Below, one piece after another: positions 23,591-34,394 of a stretch of DNA of 64,000 bases (position 1 is its first letter; each line of letters opens with the position of its first letter). The stretch covers positions 15,407,395 to 15,471,394 of the forward strand of contig OX336345.1 in NCBI GenBank assembly GCA_946902875.1. The letters are read 5' to 3'. The notes under the pieces are model-generated. The model was given only the letters and a program-made list of their open reading frames with translations, was not told the DNA's origin and searched no databases. The translations under genes were made by a program, and so were the position numbers. Origin of the DNA: Nematopogon swammerdamellus (lineage: Eukaryota > Arthropoda > Insecta > Lepidoptera > Adelidae).

Positions 23591-24255
23591 CAACATAATG
23601 TTATAATAATATAATAATTCATGTTCTCCAGATTACGCGATTCGATAGATGCTATCGGGTTTTCTCGTTATTTTTTGTCCCATCACTCTTGGCCGTGCCA
23701 TTGTTTGCACGAACCTTGCGAAGGTGAAAATGTCCACTTCGCGGGATGGAACTTTTTCCCAGAAGCGGTCCCCTTTTTGTTAACTTTAGTAGAGTGCGAA
23801 TTGTTTGATCAACGCAATTTTTAACCGACTGCAGCGAAGCCATCAAGGGTTAGGTGGTTAGCTGGAATATTTTTATTTATACTGTCGGTACAAGCAATGC
23901 AATTTGACGAAGGAAAATAACGGGTCATCTGCGTAGATGATCTGACTGAAGTATTATCGAGCTCTACCGAGACCCTGAACCAACCGACACTGTGATGAGT
24001 CCAATAATGTCAGCGAAAAATCTAAACAGTCAGTACCAGAAACAGGAGTGTGCTTCGGATATGATAATTAAATTCATTTGCAAGACAATGAAGCTGTCTT
24101 CAAAACTAATTTAAACATCAATTCTGGGACTTGGTCGTTATTTATTTAATGGGGCCAATATTGTCAAAAAGAATCATTTGCGGATCTCAACTTGAACATC
24201 AGAACTCAAGCTCGACGATATTTTCCTACATTATCTGTCCCTTTTCTTATGTAAA

Positions 24256-24365
24256 GCAACATGGGTGGCTGTACCGAAGGACCAGTGGTGCAGTCGACAG
24301 AGCCAAAATCACCTCTCCTCGCGAAACCATATTTACCATCAGATTTATGGACTGTTGCTAGGCTG
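24256..24365 (-). mobile_element. LINE 3' fragment
   Basis: Same UTR-like block as 54835-54960 (GGTGGCTGTACCGAAGGACC, GTGCAGTCGACAG, CAGATTTATGGAC). Confidence 0.4.
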
Positions 24366-24459
24366 TCTGTGTCTAATTTCTTTGTTAGGGATTCGGAAAA
24401 CACTTTCGTGTTCCACACCTACTCGTGCTTCTATATTTCAGTTTTTTTATTCTAAATTA

Positions 24460-24815
24460 ATGTCTCGCCCAGTCCTAACTAAAGTCCTCCTCCCCCTGTT
24501 CGCCTTCGCCAAACCCGCCATACTCTCGCGGAACACCCATTTGTAGTCGACAGAAGAGTACTTCGAACTGCACGATTCTCTAAATCGTTCTTGTGCCGCA
24601 CTGCAAAGGTGTGGAACGGGCTCCCAGACAATATCTTTCCCTCTCCTACAATCCACGGATCTTCAAATCGCGGGTTAAATTTATGGGCCTTTCCCCAGCG
24701 ACATTAGTCCACCTCCGAGCCGGACTGGCATCTCCTCGGCGGTGAAATTGGCTGCGCCTGAGTCTTCTACCTCGGGCAGAGCCACCCAATTCGGAAGCAA
24801 TAAAAAAAAAAGTTT
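24460..24815 (+). mobile_element. LINE 3' end with A tail
   Basis: Frame VLRTARFSKSFLCRTAKVWN then GLPDNIFPSP, followed by a 3' UTR (GAAATTGGCTGCGCCTGAGT) and an A-rich tail. The UTR is found again at 59270-59345. Confidence 0.6.
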
Positions 24816-25175
24816 CGTAAATAAATATATGCAAAACCTTTAATGTCAACCTGTATACTAATACGATATCGCCACACGCAGAGGGTAGTTATATTATTCG
24901 CCCCTCGACCGCACCCCTCCTCACCGCGCGCACCGCCCGCCTCTTCCCGTTTTAATCCTCATTCTAAACTAAATCGATTGCGCGACTCAATTTGAATCCT
25001 ATTACTCCGCATTGAGGTACATTTTGGGTTGAAGCTCATCATTTCGACATTGATTGGGACGACACGCGAAGTATTTTGAAGTGCGACACTTGGAAGGGTG
25101 ATAACTGTATTCCGTTTTATACATCTTTGCATAAATTATTGGTTCTCGGAACTGATTCAAAATTTTCGATTATAT

Positions 25176-25216
25176 TTAGTATAGCTGTACCCGCGGCTCC
25201 GCCCGCTCTCATATTT
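25176..25216 (-). mobile_element. Helitron 3'-end fragment
   Basis: Minus strand reads GAGCGGGCGGAGCCGCGGGT followed by ACAGCTATACT, the same terminal hairpin as the larger elements; no matching left end is identified. Confidence 0.4.
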
Positions 25217-25474
25217 GACTTCTCTGCTAACCTCATAAATTATAGTCACCTATCAAGTGTAAGAATTTGTTTTTATTTAAACCATAAATTTTGACTCATT
25301 TGATAAGATGAGGAACTCTAGGAAGGAGAACGACTCAACAGAGCAAGGCCGGGGGAAGACGACTGCCGTTCGCTGCACTGTGGACGAGTCTAATTTTGTA
25401 CTCATTTTTTTAAGTTTCATATGTTATGTACCTACTTAGGTAATAAAGTGTAGTCACGCAAGTACTTACCGTTA

Positions 25475-25566
25475 CCGTTTTGTTTATGGAAACTCTACAC
25501 GCTCTACACAACATTGCCAACCGTTTTGTTTATGGAAACTCTACACGCTCTACACAACATTGCCAA
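25475..25566 (+). repeat. Exact tandem duplication, 46 bp x 2
   Basis: CCGTTTTGTTTATGGAAACT through CAACATTGCCAA occurs twice with no mismatch, suggesting a recent replication slip. Confidence 0.85.
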
Positions 25567-25994
25567 CCTCATCATCCACTACTGCCATGATGGCAGCCAC
25601 ATAACACCTTGTCCCTATCGGAGCTAGATGCTATGTCAGCTTTTCTTTGCCGTGATGTGTATGGAACAAGCAGCCAATGAAAAGGTTTTCAACAAAGTTG
25701 CACGTGTCGCACCTGCCTCGGTCGCACGTGTTCCTCCCTGTGGAGTATATGACCACTATCAGCTATTCGCCTCCCTGTGGAGTATTTAACCACTAGTATG
25801 TGGGTTCGCTTTGTGCGTACGATTGGAGCTCTGTGGTTGGAGCGAAATTGCATTCCGGACATACCTACCTACAAATACAATATTGCTATTGTTCAATAAC
25901 CTACGATCACGAAAGTGTAGACATACCACTGTAGAACTTTCTGATAAGCTCGTCACATGTAGACGTAACAAAAAGTATGAGATATTGGACACCG

Positions 25995-26170
25995 GATGGC
26001 TAAGCTCACATGGCAGTGAGCCGACGACACGACGATCGTTGGATAAAACGGGTTCCAGGTGGGACGACGACATAAAGTACGTCGGAGGCAATCACTGGTT
26101 CCCTACCGCTGAAGTCCGGGAGGACTGGAGAGGCTATGTCCAGCAGTGGACGCACAAACGCTGACTGGCT
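25995..26170 (+). mobile_element. RTE-type LINE, 3' end fragment with frameshift
   Basis: AHMAVSRRHDDRWIKRV in one frame, then RWDDDIKYVGGNHWF and DWRGYVQQWTHKR-stop in another; same family as 18211 and 38987. Ends about 100 bp before the Penelope-like element. Confidence 0.65.
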
Positions 26171-26450
26171 GACTGACGGACATGCATACCCAGGTTGGGC
26201 AGGAATGCTCCGTAGTGTGAATGAGTTCTGTATATTCAAAGTTGACGTTTAGTAAACCACTTTGATGACCATACATCCAATATTTAAAAACACCCATGCA
26301 GAGAATATACGAATTTTAGTTATGTTGCTGAGAGTTAGCTTTAGGCGTTTGTGCGTTAATCGATAAGAAATCAGTCAGATGGCCATACATCCAATATTTA
26401 AAAACACCTACGCAATAATGTGATTTAAGATTACCGTGGTTAACATTCAT

Positions 26451-26844
26451 AGTGGAAATATTTGTTTACGGCTTTACTCACGGTTTTTGTATCGCGTTGC
26501 CGCGACGTTTCGACTGGAACATTCGAGCCATTATCAAGCGAGCTCCTGTGTCCGGCGGCGGTCAACGAGGAACTAGTCAGTTTGACATGTTCCGCCGTTG
26601 ACGGAGATTGTAGCTGTGGGTAGTTTGAAGATGTTGGCTTTGAGCTGCGTTCCGGAGGTCCGCTGACAGACAAAAGGCACTAGTAGTGTCCCTATTGTCG
26701 GTGCTTAATGTTTTTGTCCTCAGCGGTGCTAGCACCGGATTCCACGACGGTGACAACTTAAACGCATCTTCCCTGTTGAAGTTGGCATGCTTGGCGATTT
26801 CTATGGACTCTCGTACAAGACGAGGGATGTGTCGGGTTACAGTC
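26451..26844 (-). repeat. Left inverted arm of the Penelope-like element
   Basis: Reverse complement of 28612-29004, including the region that encodes the C-terminus of the ORF; both arms therefore contain the same open 70-80 codon frame. A base difference such as NVPVET versus NVRVET in the translated arms shows they are not identical, so they were not produced by a very recent assembly duplication. Confidence 0.85.
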
Positions 26845-26860
26845 TATTACGGTCAGACAG

Positions 26861-28879
26861 AATGCGGTAATTAACCTAACACAGCGACAGCTGTCAAACG
26901 CGGAACAAACAATATTGGAAAAAGGATTAAATTTCGCTCTAACTCCAAATAAAATACCGTTTGAAGAAGATATTTGTGCAGTGGAGGATATTATCATGTC
27001 AAACCGTATTCCGCGAGCAGAGGCAGACGAACTGAGACAAGATATCGCTGTGACACTTCGAAAATCGAAACTGCCACGACCAAATTCTACATATGCAGAG
27101 AGACTTGCCTTACGGGAATTGCGTGAAAATAACGAAATAGTGATCCTTAGAGCAGACAAAGGAAATGCGACTGTATTGATGGAGACGCAGGAGTATCAGG
27201 AAAAAATAAAAGGTATGCTCGCCACAGACAATTACGAGAAAATTACCTATTCTCCTACTTTGCGCGTCATGCGAAAAACCATGAAAATAATCAACAATGA
27301 TGGATCGCCCATCCCTCCTGAAATTCGAAAGTTACTTAGGGAGGTAAATCCGCAGCCCCCTCGGTTCTATGGTTTACCTAAAATTCACAAAACAGGTGTC
27401 CCACTAAGGCCAATAGTCAGTCAGCTAAACTCACCTACATATCGACTAGCAAAGCATGTTGCATCCGTCCTACAACCGCTGGCTGGAAAAACTTCCTCTT
27501 TCGTGAAAGATTCGTTCCATTTTGTGAACTTACTGGCACAATTAATAGTATCACCGACCGACATCATAGTGAGCTTTGACATTGAATCACTCTATACGAA
27601 TGTACCCGTACTCGATTCTCTCCAAATAATAAAAAACTTATTACAGAAGAACAATACCAGTACGGAGTACGTGAAGATCGCTGAGCATTGTCTCACGGAA
27701 AACTATTTTATATGGAACGGTGACCACTACATACAGAAAGATGGAGTCGCCATGGGATCACCGGTAGCGCCGATTATTGCAAACCTGTTCATGGAAAATC
27801 TTGAAGAGCGCGCATTAAGTTCGGCGGTGTTGGCTCCCACCATCTGGCTGAGGTATGTCGACGATGTATTCGCAATCTGGCCACATGGACAACGAGCACT
27901 ACAAGAGTTTTTGGACCATATCAATACAGCCCATCCACGTATCACATTTACGATGGAGCTCGAAGACAACAATGGACTAGCGTTCTTAGACGTGCTCGTC
28001 ACTCGTCGTGCGGACGGCTCACTTGGTCATACAGTTTACAGGAAGCCAACACATACTAATAGGTACCTACAAGCTGATTCACACCACGCACCCAACCAGC
28101 GTCAATCTGTGGTTAGAGCGTTGTTAGACCGCGCCGAACGTATCTGCGACAAAGACCAAGTCGAGACCGAAAAAAGGCTAGTGAAGAAAACATTATCGGA
28201 AAATGGGTACAGTCAACATGCATTACACACAAGAAGAAGAAGACCTGGACCAGCCGTACACACTGCAAGAAGGCAGAGGGCCTTTCTTCCGTACATTCAA
28301 GGCGTAACTGACAGAATTAGTAGAAGACTAAAGAAACTAAGCATAGGCACTGTCTTTAAACCACATCGAAAAGTCTGTCAATCAATACGTTCCGTGAAGG
28401 ACAAACTACCTCTGCAATCGGCAGGTGTGTACAAAATTCCGTGTAGTTGTGGGAAAGTCTACGTGGGGCAGACCAAGAGAAGCGTAGCGACGCGTATTTC
28501 GGAACACATCAGAGCAGCCAAAAATCAAGATTCCACGAAGTCAGCAGTCTGCGAACATATGAACTCTGGCATAAACCATTGGATCAGGTTCGATCAGGTT
28601 GAGGTAATCTCGACTGAAACCCGACACATCCCTCGTCTTGTTCGAGAGTCCATAGAAATCGCCAAGCATGCCAACTTCAACAGGGAAGATGCGTTTAAGT
28701 TGTCACCGTCGTGGAATCCGGTGCTAGCACCGCTGAGGACAAAAACATTAAGCACCGACAATAGGGACACTACTAGTGCCTTTTGTCTGTCAGCGGACCT
28801 CCGGAACGCAGCTCAAAGCCAACATCTTCAAACTACCCACAGCTACAATCTCCGTCAACGGCGGAACATGTCAAACTGA
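26861..28879 (+). CDS. Penelope-like reverse transcriptase / GIY-YIG endonuclease
   Basis: Single long ORF for the retroelement's replication protein. Counting from the codon at 26915: DKG motif at 81-83, YGLPKIHK at 152-159, PLRPIVS at 163-169, FDIESLYTNVP at 221-231, MGSPVAP at 280-286, and catalytic YVDD at 314-317, the order expected for a Penelope-type RT. A linker is followed by the GIY-YIG nuclease: GVY at 504-506, a CxC pair (510, 512), VYVG at 515-518 and TRISEH at 526-531. The protein ends with a YNLRQRR-type tail. No stop codons or frameshifts interrupt it, so it may be a young copy. The true start is unclear: family-like sequence (NLTQRQLSNAEQTILEKG) continues upstream of the first ATG (26996), and the frame stays open into the left arm. 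The last ~270 nt lie inside the right inverted arm. RT and nuclease activity are inferred from motifs. Confidence 0.9.
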   Translation, partial: NAVINLTQRQLSNAEQTILEKGLNFALTPNKIPFEEDICAVEDIIMSNRIPRAEADELRQDIAVTLRKSKLPRPNSTYAERLALRELRENNEIVILRADKGNATVLMETQEYQEKIKGMLATDNYEKITYSPTLRVMRKTMKIINNDGSPIPPEIRKLLREVNPQPPRFYGLPKIHKTGVPLRPIVSQLNSPTYRLAKHVASVLQPLAGKTSSFVKDSFHFVNLLAQLIVSPTDIIVSFDIESLYTNVPVLDSLQIIKNLLQKNNTSTEYVKIAEHCLTENYFIWNGDHYIQKDGVAMGSPVAPIIANLFMENLEERALSSAVLAPTIWLRYVDDVFAIWPHGQRALQEFLDHINTAHPRITFTMELEDNNGLAFLDVLVTRRADGSLGHTVYRKPTHTNRYLQADSHHAPNQRQSVVRALLDRAERICDKDQVETEKRLVKKTLSENGYSQHALHTRRRRPGPAVHTARRQRAFLPYIQGVTDRISRRLKKLSIGTVFKPHRKVCQSIRSVKDKLPLQSAGVYKIPCSCGKVYVGQTKRSVATRISEHIRAAKNQDSTKSAVCEHMNSGINHWIRFDQVEVISTETRHIPRLVRESIEIAKHANFNREDAFKLSPSWNPVLAPLRTKTLSTDNRDTTSAFCLSADLRNAAQSQHLQTTHSYNLRQRRNMSN

Positions 28880-29004
28880 CTAGTTCCTCGTTGACCGCCG
28901 CCGGACACAGGAGCTCGCTTGATAATGGCTCGAATGTTCGAGTCGAAACGTCGCGGCAACGCGATACAAAAACCGTGAGTAAAGCCGTAAACAAATATTT
29001 CCAC
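28612..29004 (+). repeat. Right inverted arm of the Penelope-like element
   Basis: Matches the left arm in inverted orientation. It spans the last ~270 nt of the ORF plus the 3' untranslated region. It contains the stem-forming core at 28918-28957. Confidence 0.85.
28918..28957 (+). ncRNA. Degenerate hammerhead-ribozyme-like core in the element arm
   Basis: TTGATAATGG, then a GCTCGAA/TTCGAGT stem, then GAAAC and GTCGCGGC. This has the layout of a hammerhead (CUGANGA, stem II, GAAA, stem III), a motif reported in Penelope-like terminal repeats. The first core box is altered and I see no canonical cleavage site, so activity is doubtful. An inverted copy lies in the left arm near 26497-26536. 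Confidence 0.25.
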
Positions 29005-29429
29005 CTACGCAATAAATTATCCGAATTGTAATTATGTTGCTGAGAGTTAGCTTTAGGCGTTTGTGCGTTAATCGATAAGAAATCACATTAAAATGCGCAC
29101 TGTGCAGTTCAATATAAAATAATACTGAATAATATTTTTATTTGTTTTACAAAATATATACAACTTATATATTACAGATGCATCGAGCAGAACACGTCTG
29201 TATCTACACCACTCGGCACGTATGTATAGTCCAGTCAAGGTAGAGCAAGCTATACCACTATTACGTATTCTGTGGTATAGGATATGCGCCGGCAGAGTGC
29301 TCATGACGCTGGGCCATACGTTCGGCGCGAAACATCGAGCCAAATAGCTCGGAAAACGATCGCGTCTAATTTTTTAATAAAGGAAATACATTAAATTAAA
29401 ATTGAAATAAATTTTAAATTGAAATAAAA

Positions 29430-29560
29430 TAAAATGCGAGTGGGAGGCGGTAGAGGCATATCAGGGTCGTGGCACGTGGAGATCCGTTGCCTCTGCCTGC
29501 CCCACTGGGAAACAGGTGTGACGCTATGTATGTACGAGTATGTATGTATAAAATAAAACA
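29430..29560 (-). repeat. Dispersed repeat C (LINE-like fragment)
   Basis: Complement reads CATAGCGTCACACCTGTTTC, CCAGTGGGGCAGGCAGAGG and TCTCCACGTGCCACGACCCT. Confidence 0.55.
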
Positions 29561-30714
29561 TAAAGGAGATAAACTGTTATGCATATTAGCTACCATACAG
29601 GCATTTGCCCGCCACTCAGCCCACAATTTTTTTCTTTAAAATCTTACACAAGATAGCCTTCACCAGCTGCTTCATGATACGGATGTCATGTAAAACTGTA
29701 GGTTTAACGGGATGACTGGAGGAAATTGCTTACGGCAATAAATCGGTCCTTTCCATACATTAAGCACCATAAAGTGTAATATTGTATTCCTTTATTTACA
29801 CTTTTTTTGTTATATTAATTTTACATATTTAAGTGTTAATTAGTGTAATATTATTATTAAGATGAATGTGAATTTTCAATTAATATCGGAGTTAATATCC
29901 ACATTTACGATTGTGGAGCACTAGCAAAGTGAATGGTTGTGACGATCCTGTAAAAGAGCGAAGCTTAGCCATACTGCCTAGTAAGTTAAGGCCATTGATC
30001 TATACTAGTAAGGCAAGATTACGCATTACAAATTGTACACGGAATCCGAATCACGAAGCAACTCGTTTCATGAAATAAATACTAAAAAGTTAACGTAGAA
30101 AGGCCAAATCACTTTAGTCCTTTTCCGACTAAAACAATGTTAGTGTTGCAACTGCCTGCAACTTTATATCTAGAGTCAACTGTTACTGTTATCCTATGTA
30201 AATTTAACCTTTTAACTCTATCGCGCGAGCTCCATCGTTAGCAACACCGATTCTGTTCTAGAGCTTTTGTCAATTTCGTTTGTCCAAATATAAGCCTAAT
30301 TACAAGGTATTACAGCTCTGTTTGCGAATGCCAATACGTTTATTTTGTTCACTTAGTTTCGCATCCAGTTGCTCTAATCTCTTTGACATGTGCCAACAAC
30401 TACTTTTAATGGTATCCTATTTATTGCTTGCTACATTAATGGTGTACGGCAACTGGCAAAATAGCGATTCGCGAAATATTTTATGGAGTGAAGGACGCTT
30501 TATTAGTGTTTTGCTAAGTCCAAATTCCAAATTTATGTAATGTGTAGAAGGTTAGTAACAATTTCATTTCCATAAGTCTAGGTTAGAAAGTTTAGAAAAG
30601 AAAGAGGAGAAGAGTAGACACAGAAAACAAAACCACAATTTGATAGTTGTCCCGAGTGCACCGTTGTTTTCACCTGTGACGATGCACTCAGGTTTACGAA
30701 AACAAAACTAATAT
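29561..30714. other. Intergenic, no gene seen
   Basis: No repeat family member or coding exon recognised; the 86-codon ORF at 30280 is hydrophobic by chance composition. Confidence 0.45.
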
Positions 30715-31010
30715 AAAATCGGCCCAGTGCGAGTCGGACTTGCGTACCGAAGTTTCCGCACCACAAAAAAACATTGAGAAAGAAACATGTTTCTTGTATG
30801 GGAACCCCCCTTAATTTTTTACTTTTTCTATTTTTTATTATTTGTTGTTATATCCGCCATAAAAACACATATTCTGTGAAAATTTCAACGGGCTACCTAT
30901 TACGGTTCAAGAGATACAGCCCTCGGACAGACAGACGGACAGACGGACGGACGGACGGACAGACGGCTTAGTAATAGGCTTGCGTACGGGATACGGAAAC
31001 CTAAAAAGTA
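30715..31010 (+). repeat. Dispersed repeat B copy
   Basis: CAGTGCGAGTCGGACTTGCG through GGCTACCTATTACGGTTCAA, a (GACG)n run and TACGGGATACGGAAACCT. Confidence 0.7.
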
Positions 31011-31479
31011 AATTCAAGAAATATACATACTATGTTGAACAATTGTTGAACAATATTATCTACATATATTTACATACATTTATATAATCTACGCCCTATA
31101 AGTAGGCTAGAATATGTGAAGTTATGCCTATGGAACTATGTCATACGCAGTAGCTTTAATAAAAATCAGCGAGTCCCAATACAAATGACACGAGATGAGA
31201 TATCGTGCATGCGATAAGGTTCTCATGAACAATTTATATTTTATCTCGACTGGACGTATTCATTCGTATGCACATATTACTCGGTCATTTATAAAACGCC
31301 TAAGTAAATGGGTCTTACGTAAAATCCTAGACGAGTTGGGGACTGCATGATCAATTATATTTCTATGTGTATGATTGGACGTTACCTTTCGACATACACT
31401 TATTATTCAGAGTAAATATATAAAAAATTTACAAACAAATTAAAATTAAGGAAAATTAATTAAAATTAAGACTAATTGA

Positions 31480-31645
31480 CATAAACTGTCTGTATTTATT
31501 CTGTATTAAATGTGTATTTATTTTTCATTTAGATTTTATTTATTACTTTGCCATGTTTTTACATTTTTAATGTTGTAAATTGATTATGTTGTATGTATGG
31601 GACATGCGCCTGCAAATGAATAATTATTTGATTTGATTTGATAAA
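31480..31645 (+). repeat. Retroelement 3' tail, (TTTGAT)n
   Basis: GGGACATGCGCCTGCAAATG then TTATTTGATTTGATTTGAT; the upstream 130 bp is AT-rich 3' UTR-like sequence. Confidence 0.4.
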
Positions 31646-31671
31646 AGCTAAAACTAAAATAAACATGAAAT

Positions 31672-31767
31672 GAAGGGAAGCACTCTCACGTCACCTAGTT
31701 CACCCGGTGTCATGATTCACGGATGTTGTAGGTAAAGTAGCCAACCGTGTCAGTTTCCATAAAAAAG
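31672..31767 (+). mobile_element. SINE-A 3' fragment
   Basis: GAAGGGAAGCACTCTCACGT through CCGTGTCAGTTTCCAT and an A tail; 5' truncated, with a small internal deletion relative to other copies. Confidence 0.65.
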
Positions 31768-31867
31768 TCAAGTCTGAAGATTCTAAATTATTTCAGGCGA
31801 TCTTGTTTCTGGCATATAGCGAGTGTGCTAAGAACAATCCGCTCCACGTTCATTCATACGTTTCAAT

Positions 31868-31910
31868 GAAATCCGCGAGCGAGCCGTGGGCCTGGGCACA
31901 CATCTAGTAC
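31868..31910 (+). mobile_element. Helitron 3'-end-like fragment
   Basis: CGCGAGCGAGCCGTGGGCCT, then a short spacer and ATCTAGTA. It resembles the Helitron terminus but is diverged. Confidence 0.3.
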
Positions 31911-32240
31911 CTATTGTATATAGTCATATACAAAGGTCAATAGCTCTTATAATTTCCATTTGTAATTTATTTTATTTGTCAGCTCATCACACCTGGTTCC
32001 TGTTGAAAACAGGTGCGTTCCCAGTATTTTATCTTTACCTACCTATCATATGTATATTTTCAGTCTAATTTTATCAATTGGCACCTACTCTATGTATAGA
32101 CGAAAAACAAACTTGGCTGAAAATACCATTAATACAAATTTCAAATTTTGTACAATAATATGTTAGTATGCAATACAAGTTTTTTTTTATTTTATTTTTT
32201 GATTTGATTTTATACTAAATTTTTGGAAGCAGCCGACATA

Positions 32241-32444
32241 TTATTTCACGCGTGCCGCCCGCCCACCGATCGGGAAGCGGTCCGGACGTCGCGGCGGCGC
32301 GCGTAGCTCGGTCACCTCAAAGCGCCGCACGGCGTCCCCTGGGGGCAATTTACTGGACCGAGCTCTGTCCTCGCGCGAGACGTGACGAAGACAAATTATA
32401 GAGACACCCGTTCCGTGTCGCACCGTTCGCAACGATATAAACAT
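32241..32444 (-). other. GC-rich 67-codon ORF island
   Basis: MFISLRTVRHGTGVSIICLR start; the body is arginine- and proline-rich (RAPPRRPDRFPIGG) and ends in a stop. It stands out from AT-rich flanks. No domain recognised; may be an exon remnant or unmethylated island. Confidence 0.25.
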
Positions 32445-33627
32445 GCGAATTACTGTCCTATCTATCCTAATATCTCTATCATCATTCTAGCTCGTCTAAC
32501 CTAACCTATGGATTGTCTGGAACGAAGAATTCACTAGTTATTATTCGAAATTTGGAGTATGTAATTATCATCGAGCTATCCGTGGGCTCCGCTGGTAGAA
32601 ACCTATAATAGATATTAGTTTTTTTTATCTGTTCTTTAACAGTTAGTATGCGAATTGCCCTTTAGGTAGGCTCATGGTGAATGTTCGTTGTGGCTTTACC
32701 ATTTAGTTTTATTGTCAGACAATAATTTTTTTATTAAGCTTCGAAGCTTTATAAGAAGAACAACTTAGACGAGCATTACAATAAATATTGTCAAAATTAA
32801 CTTTGTTAAGACAAGAATCACAGGAAAAACTTATAGCAAGATTTTATTGTTTATTGTTGTTGTTTATTGTTAATTCATATGGCAGTAAGACTGCGCTCGA
32901 ACTTGTCACAATTTTTTATATACGGTTCGATTACACCCACGAAGAAGAACCGGCAAGAAACTTGGCAGGGTATTTTGTTTTTCATACATATTATTACAAG
33001 TATTTTAATGACTAGCCACATAATAACACCGCCTACAGTTTATCGAAAACACCAGCTTGAGAGCAAGATTAACAATTTTACTGATAGTTCTGACTACAAA
33101 GACTTATTATATAAGTGTATCAATTATAACAGCTATATACTTTAAACTGTAATTAATGCATTTATAATACTAACACTTAGTTACTTCATTAGTTTAGGTG
33201 TTCCCTGCCAAATTTTATTTTCAATGTATTATTGTTAGTAGTTAGGCATTTTAGCCGTCAATCCATAATGCAAATCTACACATAAAGAAAATTGTTCAGT
33301 CGTGTGCGTAGTATGGCCACTCGAAAAACCTTCTTTTGATGCGACCAGTACAACTAGGTACAAGCACTTCCGGTGAACCCTACTAATAGGGTTCTATTCG
33401 AATGGAGCGGAAGGAATATTTCACGGATGATTTACATCCGCGGGAAGAAAATCCTGCGGCGAGGAGAGGACCATGCCCAGTTGAATACACACACGTGTGG
33501 TACCTAACAGATATGTATATATTATAATGTGTATGCCTTTGTCATGGTATTGGATTTGAAAAATAATAGTAGCAAAGCCACAAGTCTGTTAGAATAATCA
33601 ACAAGAAAAAAATTCACAGGAATCAAG
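32445..33627. other. Intergenic, no gene seen
   Basis: AT-rich sequence lying between the GC-rich ORF island and a repeat B copy; nothing recognisable. Confidence 0.45.
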
Positions 33628-34270
33628 AGTGGAATAACAAGTGCGAGTTTTACTCGCGCGCGAAGATTTTCCGTATCTATCCGCTATCAATAATATCCGC
33701 CTATCGGCTCAGGTGGCATGGTCTTCGAATTTGAATTATCAGATATATGTTTATGTTTATTTATTTATTTATTTATTTATATATTACATTGTTACTACAG
33801 AGCAAGCCCCAAAATTTAACAATGCAGAATGTTTAACAATGTTATGACAGGTCTCCATGTTTGCCCACTGACAACTGCTACTATAGTAACGTCACTTTAT
33901 TTTTTTAAAGAATCAAGTGTCAAACATCAAGCTCCTGAAAATTCTTTTTTTGGAACGACCAAAGATTAAGAAGCGGCTATCTACAATGAAATGTATAAAA
34001 TCTTGTGGCGCCATCTGTTATTCAATAGTCTGACTAATCTATTTTAATGAAACGTTTCTTGTATGGGGCCCGCCCTTAATTTTTAACTTTTTCTTATTTT
34101 TCTTATTTGTTGTTTCATCCGCCATAGTAACGCATATTCTGTGAAAGTTTGAACGGGCTACCTATTACGGTTCAAGAGATACAGCCCTCGGACGGACACG
34201 GACGGACGGACAGACGACGACGGAGGCTTAGTAATAGGCTTCCGTACGGGATACGGAAACCTAAAAATGA
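33628..34270 (+). repeat. Dispersed repeat B, long copy
   Basis: CAAGTGCGAGTTTTACTCGC at the left and TACGGGATACGGAAACCTAA at the right. It includes an extra ~300-bp middle part shared only with the reverse copy at 51977-52468 (GGCGCCATCTGTTATTCAAT region). It lies just beyond the 3' end of esterase A. Confidence 0.7.
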
Positions 34271-34293
34271 TTCATAAACATAATATAGATAAG

Positions 34294-34299
34294 TTTATT
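34294..34299 (-). terminator. Poly(A) signal candidate of carboxylesterase A
   Basis: AATAAA on the minus strand about 100 nt after the esterase A stop codon. A comparable AATAAA lies at 44569-44574 for esterase C. I find no canonical hexamer in the first 100 nt after esterase B. Confidence 0.45.
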
Positions 34300-34394
34300 T
34301 GAAATTGTGCATACATTCTATTAAAAACAGTGTGGATCAGTTGTCGAGTCGAGTGACACCGGTATTATTACTATTAATATTTATAAATTATTAT

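Larger units (their letters stand above)
26269..29085 (+). mobile_element. Penelope-like retroelement with inverted arms
   Basis: A 2.8-kb unit around an RT/GIY-YIG ORF. Two ~390-bp arms, 26451-26844 and 28612-29004, are inverted copies of each other with few differences. A 54-bp direct repeat starting TTATGTTGCTGAGAG occurs at 26320-26373, left of the left arm, and at 29032-29085, the right end. A flank-like segment starting CCATACATCCAATATTT is duplicated at 26269 and 26383. Penelope-like elements are known to have terminal repeats in direct or inverted order and partial tandem copies, which fits this arrangement. Exact ends are uncertain. Confidence 0.85.

Noticed and set aside
26758..27159. 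133-codon minus ORF
   Set aside because: Antisense of the Penelope-like RT frame and its left arm.
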